Of a stretch of 23,561 bases of DNA, positions 1 to 7,266 are shown one piece after another. Each line of letters opens with the position of its first letter. Position 1 is the stretch's first letter. The stretch comes from Mageeibacillus sp. UBA1193. Lineage in GTDB: Bacteria; Bacillota; Clostridia; Saccharofermentanales; Saccharofermentanaceae. Below the pieces are notes generated by a model. That model had not been told where the DNA came from. It saw nothing but the letters and a program-made list of their open reading frames with translations, and searched no databases. The translations under genes and the position numbers were made by a program. Where the stretch lies: NCBI GenBank assembly GCA_002310155.1, contig DBYF01000098.1, positions 4,662 through 28,222 on the forward strand, written 5' to 3'.

Positions 1-1835
1 GCGATCGGCAGACCGAAGTACCAGTTGATCTGTCTCTTCGAAGTCTTATAGAGCGTCTTGTGATCCGCGCCGAGCTTGACGAGCGTCTTATATCTTCTGC
101 TGGTTCTCTTCTGGCCCATGAGGAACTGTACCGCGAGGATCGTGTTCGCGACGACCAGGAAGATCAGTGCCAGATAGATCGTGATATAGCTGGCCGCCAC
201 AAGATAGAAGAGCTGGCGTCCCATGTTCTGCAGGTAGCTCTCGTAGTCGACATCTGTCTTGTCGAACTCTTCGTTGAGGCGCATATAGGTCTGTGTCAGC
301 TCGGACTTCGAATACTTCTCGCGGTCCAGAAGTCCGTTCAGATAGACCTCTGACTTTCCGGCAGAAAAGGCATCGAAATCTTCATCCGGAACGATCAGGG
401 CGCCCGAGAGTGTGAGGAAACTGTCCGTCACGATCGGGTCATGTCTGGCTTCACCGGTCATGACGAATTCTTTTCCGGCAAGCGTAACATGTGGTCTTTG
501 CGGAAGGACCTGGTTATCGATCTCGTCTCTTGCGAACGAAGAACTTCTGTAAAGACCCAGTTCCCCGTCCTTGAGATCGAGCGGTTCAGCGCCCATGGCA
601 GTTACAAGAGCATTAAAGTCCGACAGACGGATCATGAAAGGGAATCCATCCATGAATTCGGTTCTGAAGTGATACTTGAAAGAAGTGTCTGCTTCATTTG
701 ACAGTCTTGTAAATTCATCCGATTGAAAAGCACTGTCAAAGTTTTTGTCACCAACGATAAACGGGTGACTGATATGTATGTAGGAAAGATAGGAGAACTC
801 ATCCTCGCAGCCGAGCGAACGAATCGTCTCCATCGGGTCTCCCTTTCCGTTGAAGGTGTTGGTAAAGGTATAGTCGACGCGTTCTTTTTCATAGAGATCA
901 TAGGAAACGAAAGTCGCAACACCAGCGGCAAGACACGAACTTGCGATCAGGATCAGGATCGAGCAGATCGCCATGGTTCCTGACTTAAAGATCACGCCGT
1001 CCTCGACCTGACGGAAAGTAAATACATGGAGCTTTCCGGAAGATGATTTCTTCGCGATCAGATTGATGATGAAACGAAGTCCGCGGAACACCAGAACCGT
1101 TCCCAGCACACCGATAAATACGGTCTTTCCAAGTGTCTGCGTCTTCTCCCAGGCGGTCCCCTTCACACCCATTCTGTACGCATAGATCAGAAGCGCCATG
1201 CCGGCAAGAAGAAGCATCGCCTGAAGGATCGGATAGCCTTTCTTTCTGACGTTATCCGGAGCATCGGTAAGAAGTGTACCGACTTCTTTTCTCGCGAGGA
1301 TAAAGGAAAGGATGATGAACGCTACGAGCTTGACGCCCATGAATCCCGCCGCAGTCAGAAGTGCCGCTTTCGGCGACCAGGTGACCTGGTGTCCGATGAA
1401 TCCGATGCCTACGAACTTGGCGGTAAGAAGGCTGATCACCTCTGTGATCAGGACAGACACCGGAAGTCCGATCAGAAGTGCCACCACAGAACTTCCGAGG
1501 TCCTCAAGAAGGAGCATCAGAAGAAGCTTGGTCCTCTTCATGCCCATCATGATGTATACGCCGAACTCGTGAGATCTTCTCTCGATCTGATATTTACTTG
1601 CGAAAAAGATCAAGGCAAAAACGATAAAGAGTGTAAACCCATAGAGCACACCGATCATGGAAAAGAGCTTGCTGATCGCCTGGCTTTCCATGGTCTTCAG
1701 ATACCTCATCACGTCCTGGCTCGACAGTGAAAGCACTACGTAGAACGCGATGATGGAAATGATCAGCGAGCCCATAAAGAGTGCATTTTCTTTATGGCTT
1801 CTTATGCTGTTTCTTACAACGAGCTTAGAGAACAT
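1..1835 (-). CDS. Bce-type ABC transporter permease (FtsX-like), 3' end cut by window edge
   Basis: Membrane permease of a BceAB/VraFG-like ABC transporter, a family that senses and removes antimicrobial peptides from the cell envelope. The reading frame is open from the ATG at 1835 to the left edge, giving about 611 residues; family members usually have about 640-670, so only the C-terminal end is missing. The N-terminus begins MFSKLVVRNSIRSHKENA, followed by several hydrophobic segments. A large soluble region of roughly 200 residues lies between the later membrane helices, as in BceB, and a further helix pair follows near the window edge. The start lies inside the ATPase gene (11-base overlap, ATPase stop at 1825-1827), which implies translational coupling. 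The Bce-like assignment rests on architecture and pairing with the ATPase; the peptide substrate cannot be told. No two-component system is visible in the window. Confidence 0.88.
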   Translation of the reverse strand, partial: MFSKLVVRNSIRSHKENALFMGSLIISIIAFYVVLSLSSQDVMRYLKTMESQAISKLFSMIGVLYGFTLFIVFALIFFASKYQIERRSHEFGVYIMMGMKRTKLLLMLLLEDLGSSVVALLIGLPVSVLITEVISLLTAKFVGIGFIGHQVTWSPKAALLTAAGFMGVKLVAFIILSFILARKEVGTLLTDAPDNVRKKGYPILQAMLLLAGMALLIYAYRMGVKGTAWEKTQTLGKTVFIGVLGTVLVFRGLRFIINLIAKKSSSGKLHVFTFRQVEDGVIFKSGTMAICSILILIASSCLAAGVATFVSYDLYEKERVDYTFTNTFNGKGDPMETIRSLGCEDEFSYLSYIHISHPFIVGDKNFDSAFQSDEFTRLSNEADTSFKYHFRTEFMDGFPFMIRLSDFNALVTAMGAEPLDLKDGELGLYRSSSFARDEIDNQVLPQRPHVTLAGKEFVMTGEARHDPIVTDSFLTLSGALIVPDEDFDAFSAGKSEVYLNGLLDREKYSKSELTQTYMRLNEEFDKTDVDYESYLQNMGRQLFYLVAASYITIYLALIFLVVANTILAVQFLMGQKRTSRRYKTLVKLGADHKTLYKTSKRQINWYFGLPI

Positions 1836-2595
1836 TGGCACTGCCTCCTCCCAGCTGGGCAAGAACTTTCAGGATGCGGTCATAGAATGCCTGACGGTCT
1901 TCGCCGTCTTCTTTTCTAAGTTCGTGAAAGATCTTACCGTCTTGGATGAACATGATCCGGCTGCAGAAGCTGGCCGCATTGGAATCGTGGGTGACCATCA
2001 GGATGGTCGCACCCTGTTCCTTGTTCAAGCCCGAAAGCTTCGTCATCAGTGATTTTGCATTCTTAGAATCGAGCGCGCCTGTCGGCTCATCGCAGAGGAT
2101 CAGCCCCGGATCAAGGATCAGGGCACGGGCTGCCGCGATACGCTGCTTCTCACCGCCCGACATCTGGGACGGGAACTTATTGAGGATGTCTTTGATCTCA
2201 AGATATTCCGCAAGCTTCTCAAAACGCTCGGAGCCCTCTTTCCCGGAACCGCCGTGGAGCGATACCGGAAGAAGGATGTTTTCTTTTCCCGTCAGATTAT
2301 CGATCAGCTCGAAGCTCTGGAAAAGATATCCCATATCCTTTCCTCTGTAATCCGCGAGTTTCTTTCCGGACAGATGGCTGACCTCTTTGCCTTCCATCTC
2401 GATCGTACCGGATGTCGGCTTAATGACTGCCGCAATACAGTTCAGAAGTGTAGACTTACCGGAACCGGACGCGCCCATGATGCCCAGGAACTCTCCCGGC
2501 ATGACCTGAAAGCTGATGCCGTCGATCGCCTTCGTCTGGCTGTCGCCCTTACCGTAATATTTCTTCAGTGATTCGATCTTTAAAACAGGTTCCAT
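1825..2595 (-). CDS. Bce-type ABC transporter ATP-binding protein
   Basis: Cytoplasmic ATPase of the MacB/BceA class, 256 residues, powering the permease encoded just downstream. Visible motifs are Walker A GASGSGKS (41-48), Q-loop LFQSFELI (91-98), signature MSGGEKQR (145-152), Walker B LILCDEPTG (165-173) and the H-loop His203. The ATG at 2595 has a strong Shine-Dalgarno, GGGAGG, about 7 bases upstream. That Shine-Dalgarno lies inside the 3' arm of a hairpin (2603-2645), and a BceR-type inverted repeat sits at 2654-2670, so both transcriptional and translational control are possible. Its 3' end overlaps the permease start by 11 bases. Antimicrobial-peptide resistance is inferred from family and architecture; a related lipoprotein-type exporter is the alternative. 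Confidence 0.92.
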   Translation of the reverse strand: MEPVLKIESLKKYYGKGDSQTKAIDGISFQVMPGEFLGIMGASGSGKSTLLNCIAAVIKPTSGTIEMEGKEVSHLSGKKLADYRGKDMGYLFQSFELIDNLTGKENILLPVSLHGGSGKEGSERFEKLAEYLEIKDILNKFPSQMSGGEKQRIAAARALILDPGLILCDEPTGALDSKNAKSLMTKLSGLNKEQGATILMVTHDSNAASFCSRIMFIQDGKIFHELRKEDGEDRQAFYDRILKVLAQLGGGSANVL

Positions 2596-2602
2596 TAGAA
2601 AA

Positions 2603-2645
2603 CCTCCCTTTCTTGTTCGATACCATCGTAAAACAAGAAGGGAGG
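2603..2645 (-). terminator. Hairpin between mnmA and the bceA-like gene, containing the next gene's Shine-Dalgarno
   Basis: On the minus strand a 14-base arm starting CCTCCCTTCTTG pairs with a 15-base arm ending AAGAAAGGGAGG, with one bulged base and a loop of about 14 bases. The 3' arm is followed by TTTTCT and then the ATG at 2595. It could be a weak intrinsic terminator for mnmA transcripts, or a switch hiding the GGGAGG ribosome binding site in read-through transcripts. A transcript begun at a local promoter inside the loop would lack the blocking arm. The pairing is seen directly; the role is inferred. Confidence 0.6.
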
Positions 2646-2653
2646 AAAGACCA

Positions 2654-2670
2654 CTTACATTGCGTGTAAG
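2654..2670 (-). promoter_or_regulatory. Candidate BceR-type operator (inverted repeat)
   Basis: The repeat is CTTACA, a 5-base spacer, then TGTAAG, 59 bases upstream of the bceA-like ATG. BceR-family response regulators bind sites of the form TNACA-N4-TGTAA. The half-sites match, but the spacer here is 5 bases instead of 4. A TACGAT hexamer lies about 24 bases downstream as a possible -10, and no good -35 is seen, as expected of an activator-dependent promoter. The repeat could instead be a weak hairpin after mnmA. Confidence 0.4.
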
Positions 2671-2673
2671 GTT

Positions 2674-3744
2674 TTATCCGATGATCGTTCCGCCACCGAG
2701 CACTTCATCTCCGTTATAGAAGACGGCAGCCTGACCTGGAGTGATTGCGCGGATCGGCTCGTCAAAGATGAGTTTCACTTTTCCGTCTTCCATCGGGACC
2801 GCGGTCGCCCACTGTTCTTTCTGGTGATAGCGGAGCTTGGCCTGAACTCTTACTTCGCCAGCCGGGACTTCGCCACTGATCCAGTTGACGTCGTCGATCA
2901 GGGCTTCGGTATTGCGAAGATCTTCATCATATACAAGGATGACCCGGTTGTTCTCCACATCGAGGCGGGAGACATACATCGGTGCCGGAAGCGCAAGGCC
3001 CAGGCCTCTTCTCTGTCCCGGGGTGTAGGCAATGATGCCTTTATGTGTGCCGAGGACGTTACCGTCTTTATCGACAAAATCACCTGCCGGGTATTCTTTT
3101 CCCGTGGTCTTCTTGAGGAACGAAACGTAGTCTCCATCCGGTACGAAACAGATGTCCTGACTCTCTCTTTTTTCGGCATTGATCATGCCCGCATCCTTTG
3201 CGATCTCACGGACTTCCGTCTTCTTGAGATCACCCAGCGGGAACACCGTATGTGCCAGCTGTTCCTGCGTGAGATTGTAGAGAACATAGCTTTGATCCTT
3301 GGTCTCGTCGAGTGCTTTTAGAAGATGGAAACGACCATCGTCTCTCTTCTCAATTCGGGCATAATGGCCGGTCACGATCACATCGCAGCCAAGGACCTGC
3401 GCACGCTCATAGAGCTTACCGAACTTGAGGTAACGGTTACAGTCGATACATGGATTCGGTGTCCGTCCATGCTCATAGCAGTCGACGAACTTGCCGATGA
3501 CTTTCTCTTTGAATTCTTCCTTGAAGTTAAAGACATAGTACGGGATACCAAGGTGCATGCAGACAGAACGTGCATCTTCCACGTCATCTAACGAACAGCA
3601 TGTCTTGGGATTTGCAACGACGATATCCTCGTTGCTGTAGAGCTTCATGGTGCAGCCGATGCAGGAATAGCCCCGCTCCAGCATGATCTTGGCGGCCAGC
3701 GAAGAATCGACGCCGCCGCTCATGGCGATCAGCGCACTGCTCAT
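2674..3744 (-). CDS. mnmA: tRNA-specific 2-thiouridylase MnmA
   Basis: Catalyses ATP-dependent 2-thiolation of U34 in the tRNAs for Lys, Glu and Gln, taking sulfur from a cysteine desulfurase relay. The protein has 356 residues, normal for the family. Motifs: PP-loop SGGVDSS (9-15) that adenylates the uridine, NPC with catalytic Cys99, and SQDICF with Cys199, the second catalytic cysteine. The start at 3744 gives MSSALIAMSGGVDSS and overlaps the nadA stop as ATGA. An upstream in-frame ATG at 3774 would add ten residues unlike the family, so it was not used. It is the last gene of the four-gene operon starting at 5841. NadA carries an Fe-S cluster and MnmA needs activated sulfur, so both depend on a cysteine desulfurase, but none is encoded in this window. 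Confidence 0.96.
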   Translation of the reverse strand: MSSALIAMSGGVDSSLAAKIMLERGYSCIGCTMKLYSNEDIVVANPKTCCSLDDVEDARSVCMHLGIPYYVFNFKEEFKEKVIGKFVDCYEHGRTPNPCIDCNRYLKFGKLYERAQVLGCDVIVTGHYARIEKRDDGRFHLLKALDETKDQSYVLYNLTQEQLAHTVFPLGDLKKTEVREIAKDAGMINAEKRESQDICFVPDGDYVSFLKKTTGKEYPAGDFVDKDGNVLGTHKGIIAYTPGQRRGLGLALPAPMYVSRLDVENNRVILVYDEDLRNTEALIDDVNWISGEVPAGEVRVQAKLRYHQKEQWATAVPMEDGKVKLIFDEPIRAITPGQAAVFYNGDEVLGGGTIIG

Positions 3745-4658
3745 TTTCCGAGTTCCAGCATCGCGTCGATGCACTTTCTGGAATCGCGGATCAGCTCATC
3801 GCTCATGATGATCTCTTCACCGCCGATACCGAGTACGGTGCGGTACACATCGACCAGTGTCGTAGCCTGCATGTTGTGGCAGACGCAGTCTTTGGACAGT
3901 GCGTAGAAACTCTTGTCCGGGCAGTCGAACTGCAGATGCTCGACGATACTGTTCTCTGTTGCGATGATGAATTCCTTCTCATCACTCTTCTTCGCATACG
4001 CCATGATCTCTGTCGTAGATCCGACGAAGTCAGCCTGCGCGACGAACTCCGGTCGGCTCTCCGGATGGATCAGGATCTTCGCGCCCGGATGCTCCTCACG
4101 GGCACGGTCGAAGTCTCTCTGTGTGAAACGAAGGTGCGTCGGGCATCCGCCATGGACGAGCTTCATTTCCTTTTCCGGAAGCTTCTTGCCGATCCAGTCA
4201 CCGAGGTTACAGTCCGGAACGAAAAGGATCTTATCGTTATCGATATTCTTGATGATCTTGACCGCGGAAGAAGACGTAACGGCTACATCGCAGAGAGTCT
4301 TTAATTCAGCAGTGGTATTGATGTAGGCAACTACAGTATGGTCCGGATTCTCGGCCTTAAGAGCGGCGAGCATCTCCGGCTCGATCTGCTCGGCCATCGG
4401 GCAGCCGGCAGTAGGATTTGCGAGGTATACCTGCTTCTCCGGAGAGAGCATCTTTACGGTCTCAGCCATAAAACGGACACCGCACATGATGACTTTCTTC
4501 GCGGAAACTTTTGCCGCTTCCTGGGCAAGTCCGAAGGAGTCGCCGATATAGTCCGCGACCTCCCAGATATCGTGGCGCTGATAAGCATGTACCAGAATAC
4601 AGATATCGCGCTCTTTCTTTTCCTTGTTGATCGCATCCTGCAGTTCGCGAACGGTCAT
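3741..4658 (-). CDS. nadA: Quinolinate synthase NadA
   Basis: Condenses iminoaspartate with dihydroxyacetone phosphate to quinolinate in de novo NAD synthesis, using a [4Fe-4S] cluster in the cytosol. The 305-residue length fits the short NadA type (as in Thermotoga) rather than the longer Bacillus type. The three expected cluster cysteines are Cys86 (AGCPMA), Cys172 (GGCPTH) and Cys258 (DCVCHN). The ATG at 4658 has GTGAGG about 9 bases upstream. The gene starts 14 bases after the CAT-like gene and overlaps mnmA by 4 bases (ATGA). nadB and nadC, usual partners in Firmicutes, are not in the window, so the rest of the pathway must lie elsewhere or the gene may be missing partners. Confidence 0.96.
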   Translation of the reverse strand: MTVRELQDAINKEKKERDICILVHAYQRHDIWEVADYIGDSFGLAQEAAKVSAKKVIMCGVRFMAETVKMLSPEKQVYLANPTAGCPMAEQIEPEMLAALKAENPDHTVVAYINTTAELKTLCDVAVTSSSAVKIIKNIDNDKILFVPDCNLGDWIGKKLPEKEMKLVHGGCPTHLRFTQRDFDRAREEHPGAKILIHPESRPEFVAQADFVGSTTEIMAYAKKSDEKEFIIATENSIVEHLQFDCPDKSFYALSKDCVCHNMQATTLVDVYRTVLGIGGEEIIMSDELIRDSRKCIDAMLELGK

Positions 4659-4672
4659 AGTATTACCTCACT

Positions 4673-5326
4673 TTAGTCGTTGATGAACATCGGGAAATAG
4701 CTCTCGATGTCGTCGAAGAATTTCTTCAGGTGAATAAGATCCGTCGCGGCCTTATGTACGGTGATCGCGATCGGCAGATACTTTCTGCCGTTCTCCTCGA
4801 CGATCTTGCACATATCGACTGTCGGGAAGAAGTAATCCTTCATCTCATGAAGATCCACAGAGAATCCGTCGAACGAGAACCACGGATTGAAGCAGACATT
4901 GTAGCTGTTCGTCGGCGGCATGCCCTTCATGGCAAAGACGCCCTTGCTGGATCCGTACTTCTCGAGGTCAGAAAGGAACTTCTCGTTAAATACGGAAAAG
5001 TCCTCATCGTATTCTGTCCACAGGATCGTGCTTGTCTCATCGTCCTCGTGATATACCGGATATGCCGGATTCAAGTAATTCCACCAGCCGATCTGACCGT
5101 CTTTATATGCGACGGAAAGCTCGCCCTGATTATTGATGGCGCGTGTCACCATGTAGTAGAACACGCAGTCCTGACGGTATCCCTTTTTCTCGAGCGCCGG
5201 CAGAAGTTCCGTGACATCGATCCTCTTATTGAGGGAGATATTCATCGGAAACATCTTCGCATAGTAATGGAAGTGCTGGGCTCTCGGCCATGTAGCCTGA
5301 TCGTAGGTGAAAAACTGTGATTTCAT
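4673..5326 (-). CDS. Chloramphenicol acetyltransferase-like protein with altered active site
   Basis: A 217-residue protein, the length of a type A CAT monomer. The N-terminus (DQATWPRAQHFHYY, from residue 9) and NPWFSFDGF (147-155) match the CAT fold, including the active-site Ser151. The catalytic motif normally reads HHAxxDG[FY]H, with the second His as general base; here residues 191-199 read HKAATDLIH. Lys192 therefore replaces the catalytic His and Leu197 replaces the conserved Gly, while Asp196 and His199 remain. Chloramphenicol acetylation is thus unlikely. The protein may acylate another substrate by a different mechanism, or bind acyl-CoA without catalysis. The ATG overlaps the isochorismatase-like stop (ATGA), with GAGGAG just upstream, so it is translationally coupled. 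Its place between a cysteine-hydrolase-fold gene and nadA is conserved-looking, but the role is unknown. Confidence 0.85.
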   Translation of the reverse strand: MKSQFFTYDQATWPRAQHFHYYAKMFPMNISLNKRIDVTELLPALEKKGYRQDCVFYYMVTRAINNQGELSVAYKDGQIGWWNYLNPAYPVYHEDDETSTILWTEYDEDFSVFNEKFLSDLEKYGSSKGVFAMKGMPPTNSYNVCFNPWFSFDGFSVDLHEMKDYFFPTVDMCKIVEENGRKYLPIAITVHKAATDLIHLKKFFDDIESYFPMFIND

Positions 5327-5841
5327 AAGATCTCCTCAATATGATCGATGGACATTACCTGCGCGTAGCGGTGATTCCAGATTTCGTAGCTGTAGTAGTG
5401 ATAGAGTTCTTCTCCGGAGAGATATCTGTTATCGAATGTCGTATGTCCGCCTCTCGGGATGACCACGTTATATCCGAGTTCGTATGCGACCTTTACCGTC
5501 GCATCTACGCAGAAATCGGTCTGCATACCGGTGATGATGAGTTTCTTAACGTCTCTTTCCTGAAGATATTCGTGAAGTCCTGTCTTGCGGAAAGCACTGT
5601 TGTACCGTTTATCGAAGATCTTCTCTCCGTTCTTCGGAGCTACCTGGGAATAGATCTCAAATCCACTGTCACCCTTGACCAGGGCATTATCTTCGTGGCG
5701 GATGAAGATCACTTCGATCCCTTTATCCCTGCAGATCTTCTGCATCTGGGAAATCGTCTTGATCAGACGCTTTTCATCGTACGGATGCTCCAGGATCAGA
5801 GCATTTTGCATATCGATCACAAGCATAGCCGTCTTCGGCAT
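5323..5841 (-). CDS. Isochorismatase-family cysteine hydrolase
   Basis: A cytosolic hydrolase of the isochorismatase/nicotinamidase superfamily, 172 residues. The triad is visible: Asp10 (LVIDMQN), Lys78 (FDKRYNS) and Cys111 (MQTDFCVDAT), with the usual GMQTDFCV loop. The Asp-x-His metal site of true nicotinamidases is not seen, so PncA activity is doubtful despite nadA nearby; a YcaC/YecD-like hydrolase of unknown substrate is more likely. The ATG at 5841 was chosen because GAAGGAAG lies upstream at good spacing; an in-frame GTG at 5874 would add 11 atypical residues. It is the first gene of the operon, about 50 bases after an extended -10 promoter, and its stop overlaps the CAT-like start. 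Confidence 0.9.
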   Translation of the reverse strand: MPKTAMLVIDMQNALILEHPYDEKRLIKTISQMQKICRDKGIEVIFIRHEDNALVKGDSGFEIYSQVAPKNGEKIFDKRYNSAFRKTGLHEYLQERDVKKLIITGMQTDFCVDATVKVAYELGYNVVIPRGGHTTFDNRYLSGEELYHYYSYEIWNHRYAQVMSIDHIEEIL

Positions 5842-5890
5842 GGAACAACACTTCCTTCGCTGATAAAGTCGCACAGAATTGTACTTATAT

Positions 5891-5899
5891 ACTATATCA
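5891..5899 (-). promoter_or_regulatory. Extended -10 promoter of the isochorismatase-CAT-nadA-mnmA operon
   Basis: The minus strand reads TGATATAGT, an extended -10 (TG-N-TATAGT), 50 bases before the ATG at 5841. No convincing -35 is present at normal spacing, which extended -10 promoters can do without. It lies just after the terminator of the upstream epimerase gene, which fits a new transcription unit starting here. Confidence 0.55.
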
Positions 5900-5920
5900 C
5901 ATAATCAGCCTCCCCGACGA

Positions 5921-5980
5921 AAAAGAAAAAACTTTCGCCACACCTCCGCAGGACGAAGTCCGAGTACCGGCGCAAGAAAG
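5921..5980 (-). terminator. Strong structured intrinsic terminator after the epimerase gene
   Basis: On the minus strand CTTT and CGCC (5980-5969, separated by a 4-base bulge) pair with GGCG and AAAG (5939-5932). An inner hairpin, GGAC-TTC-GTCC (5961-5951), sits inside. The stem is followed at once by a run read as TTTTTTCTTTT. This is a classic terminator layout with an unusually branched top, placed between the epimerase stop (6087) and the next promoter (5891-5899). Confidence 0.8.
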
Positions 5981-6005
5981 CTCATTTCTTTTCCGGACAA
6001 GGGTC

Positions 6006-6036
6006 GAGGCTGCCCCATGGGTATCGGGACAGCCTC
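6006..6036 (-). other. GC-rich RNA hairpin in the epimerase 3' untranslated region
   Basis: The minus strand reads GAGGCTGTCCC, a 9-base loop, then GGGGCAGCCTC. All 11 pairs form on the minus strand if one T-G wobble is allowed; on the plus strand that position is a C-A mismatch. This asymmetry points to a transcript of the minus strand. No T-run follows directly, so it is not itself a typical terminator. It stands 51 bases after the epimerase stop and just before the terminator at 5921-5980. Confidence 0.55.
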
Positions 6037-6086
6037 TGGAAACAAGGAAGTAGAGGTATATATTTAGGGAGGTCCTTCTATGTTAA

Positions 6087-7115
6087 TCAGCCATTGCTGG
6101 CCTTATTCCCGGAATCTGTTTCTACCGGGGGATTCTTCTCTACCCAGTCGACAGTATCTTCGAGCGATGCTCTAAGATCTCTCGGTGTGTAGTGGAGGTC
6201 CGCTTTCGCACTCTCACTCTCATAGAGAGGTTCAGGTGAGATGAACGGTCCGTATTTGTCTTTCGGATTGGCCTTGCGCGTGATCTTGTAGTAGAGCTGC
6301 GCAATTCCTTTGCCACTTAAGAGCCAGTTCGGAACTGTCTTTGTGACTTCTTCTCTACCCGTGATCTCATGCAGGTTATGCAGGAAATCCTGGGTACTCA
6401 TGTAAGAGTTGGAGAGGATGTAACATGTGCCTCTCTCACTATGTTCCGCCGCTTCCAGAACGCCGGCGGCTACGTCACGGACGTCAGTAAAATCTACTCC
6501 GCCCGGGATACTGACCTTCAGATCACCGGAGAGGTAATCGCGGATCAGTGAGATGATGTCTGAGTTGCCATATTCATATGGTCCGAGTACCAGGGATGGC
6601 AGCAGGATCACGGCATTGAGCTTATTCAATGTGACCTTGTCCAGGATGTACTGTGTCGCTTCCGCCTTGGACTTCGCGTAGTCACCTACGACTTTATTTC
6701 TGTCAAAGTGCTGAACATTCTTTACCGGCTCCTGCTTGTCTGACAGCGGGATGGATCTCGCAGATCCGATATAGATCAGTTTGCCGATCTTCTTCTTAAC
6801 ACAGGTATCGGTGATGTTCATCGTTCCGTGTACGTTCACCTTACGGACCATGAGGTCCTGCTTCTCTGTGATAACGTTTCTTTCCTGTGCGTGGATCAGG
6901 ACCGCGTCTCTGGGATCTTCCAGATCGAAGAAATCCTTCAGGGAATCCTTCACCAGAATATCGCCGTACTTAACTTCTACCGGAAGCCCTGCCAGAGGAG
7001 TCGTATCCTCTTCCGGATGTACGAGTACTCGAACGGGCTTGTTATTATCCAGCAGCAATCGAACAATGGTATTTCCAATTTGACCGGTCGCACCGGTAAC
7101 AAGATACTGAGTCAT
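6087..7115 (-). CDS. NAD(P)-dependent epimerase/dehydratase family oxidoreductase
   Basis: Extended short-chain dehydrogenase/reductase of 342 residues, similar in layout to dihydroflavonol-4-reductase-like and nucleotide-sugar epimerases. The dinucleotide-binding motif GATGQIG is at 8-14, followed by Asp51 of the YGD motif, the catalytic Ser118 region (YIGSAR) and the active-site pair Tyr146-Lys150 (YAKSK). The motif LGPYEYGN, typical of this superfamily, follows. The substrate cannot be told: no sugar-biosynthesis neighbours are present. The ATG at 7115 has AAAGGGGG and GAGGA upstream. The gene appears monocistronic, with about 150 bases before it and a terminator after it. I found no convincing promoter in 7116-7266, which holds only A/T-rich DNA. 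Confidence 0.9.
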   Translation of the reverse strand: MTQYLVTGATGQIGNTIVRLLLDNNKPVRVLVHPEEDTTPLAGLPVEVKYGDILVKDSLKDFFDLEDPRDAVLIHAQERNVITEKQDLMVRKVNVHGTMNITDTCVKKKIGKLIYIGSARSIPLSDKQEPVKNVQHFDRNKVVGDYAKSKAEATQYILDKVTLNKLNAVILLPSLVLGPYEYGNSDIISLIRDYLSGDLKVSIPGGVDFTDVRDVAAGVLEAAEHSERGTCYILSNSYMSTQDFLHNLHEITGREEVTKTVPNWLLSGKGIAQLYYKITRKANPKDKYGPFISPEPLYESESAKADLHYTPRDLRASLEDTVDWVEKNPPVETDSGNKASNG

Positions 7116-7266
7116 TCCTCTGTTCCCCCTTTGGTTAGTTTCGGGTCTTCCTGTTTCTTCAACCTTATGCCTACATTATGCAGGGAACAAATGAATAATT
7201 TATGCGAATCCGGAAAACAAACGGACTTTATTACGTCTTTTCTATGACTGATTTGTAAACAACGGA

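Noticed and set aside
3745..3774. Ten-residue N-terminal extension of MnmA
   Set aside because: MHRRDAGTRK lies inside nadA and is not family-like. The ATGA overlap start at 3744 places the PP-loop at its normal distance from the N-terminus.
4673..5326. Chloramphenicol resistance gene
   Set aside because: The catalytic His is replaced by Lys and the following Gly by Leu, and the gene sits in a housekeeping operon with no sign of mobility.
5323..5841. Nicotinamidase (pncA) call for the isochorismatase-family gene
   Set aside because: The catalytic triad is present but the Asp-x-His metal-binding site of nicotinamidases is not seen, so proximity to nadA alone does not justify the name.
7116..7266. 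Possible promoter hexamers before the epimerase gene (e.g. TTGTTC with TAAGGT, or CATAAT)
   Set aside because: Several weak pairs compete and none has good hexamers at good spacing.
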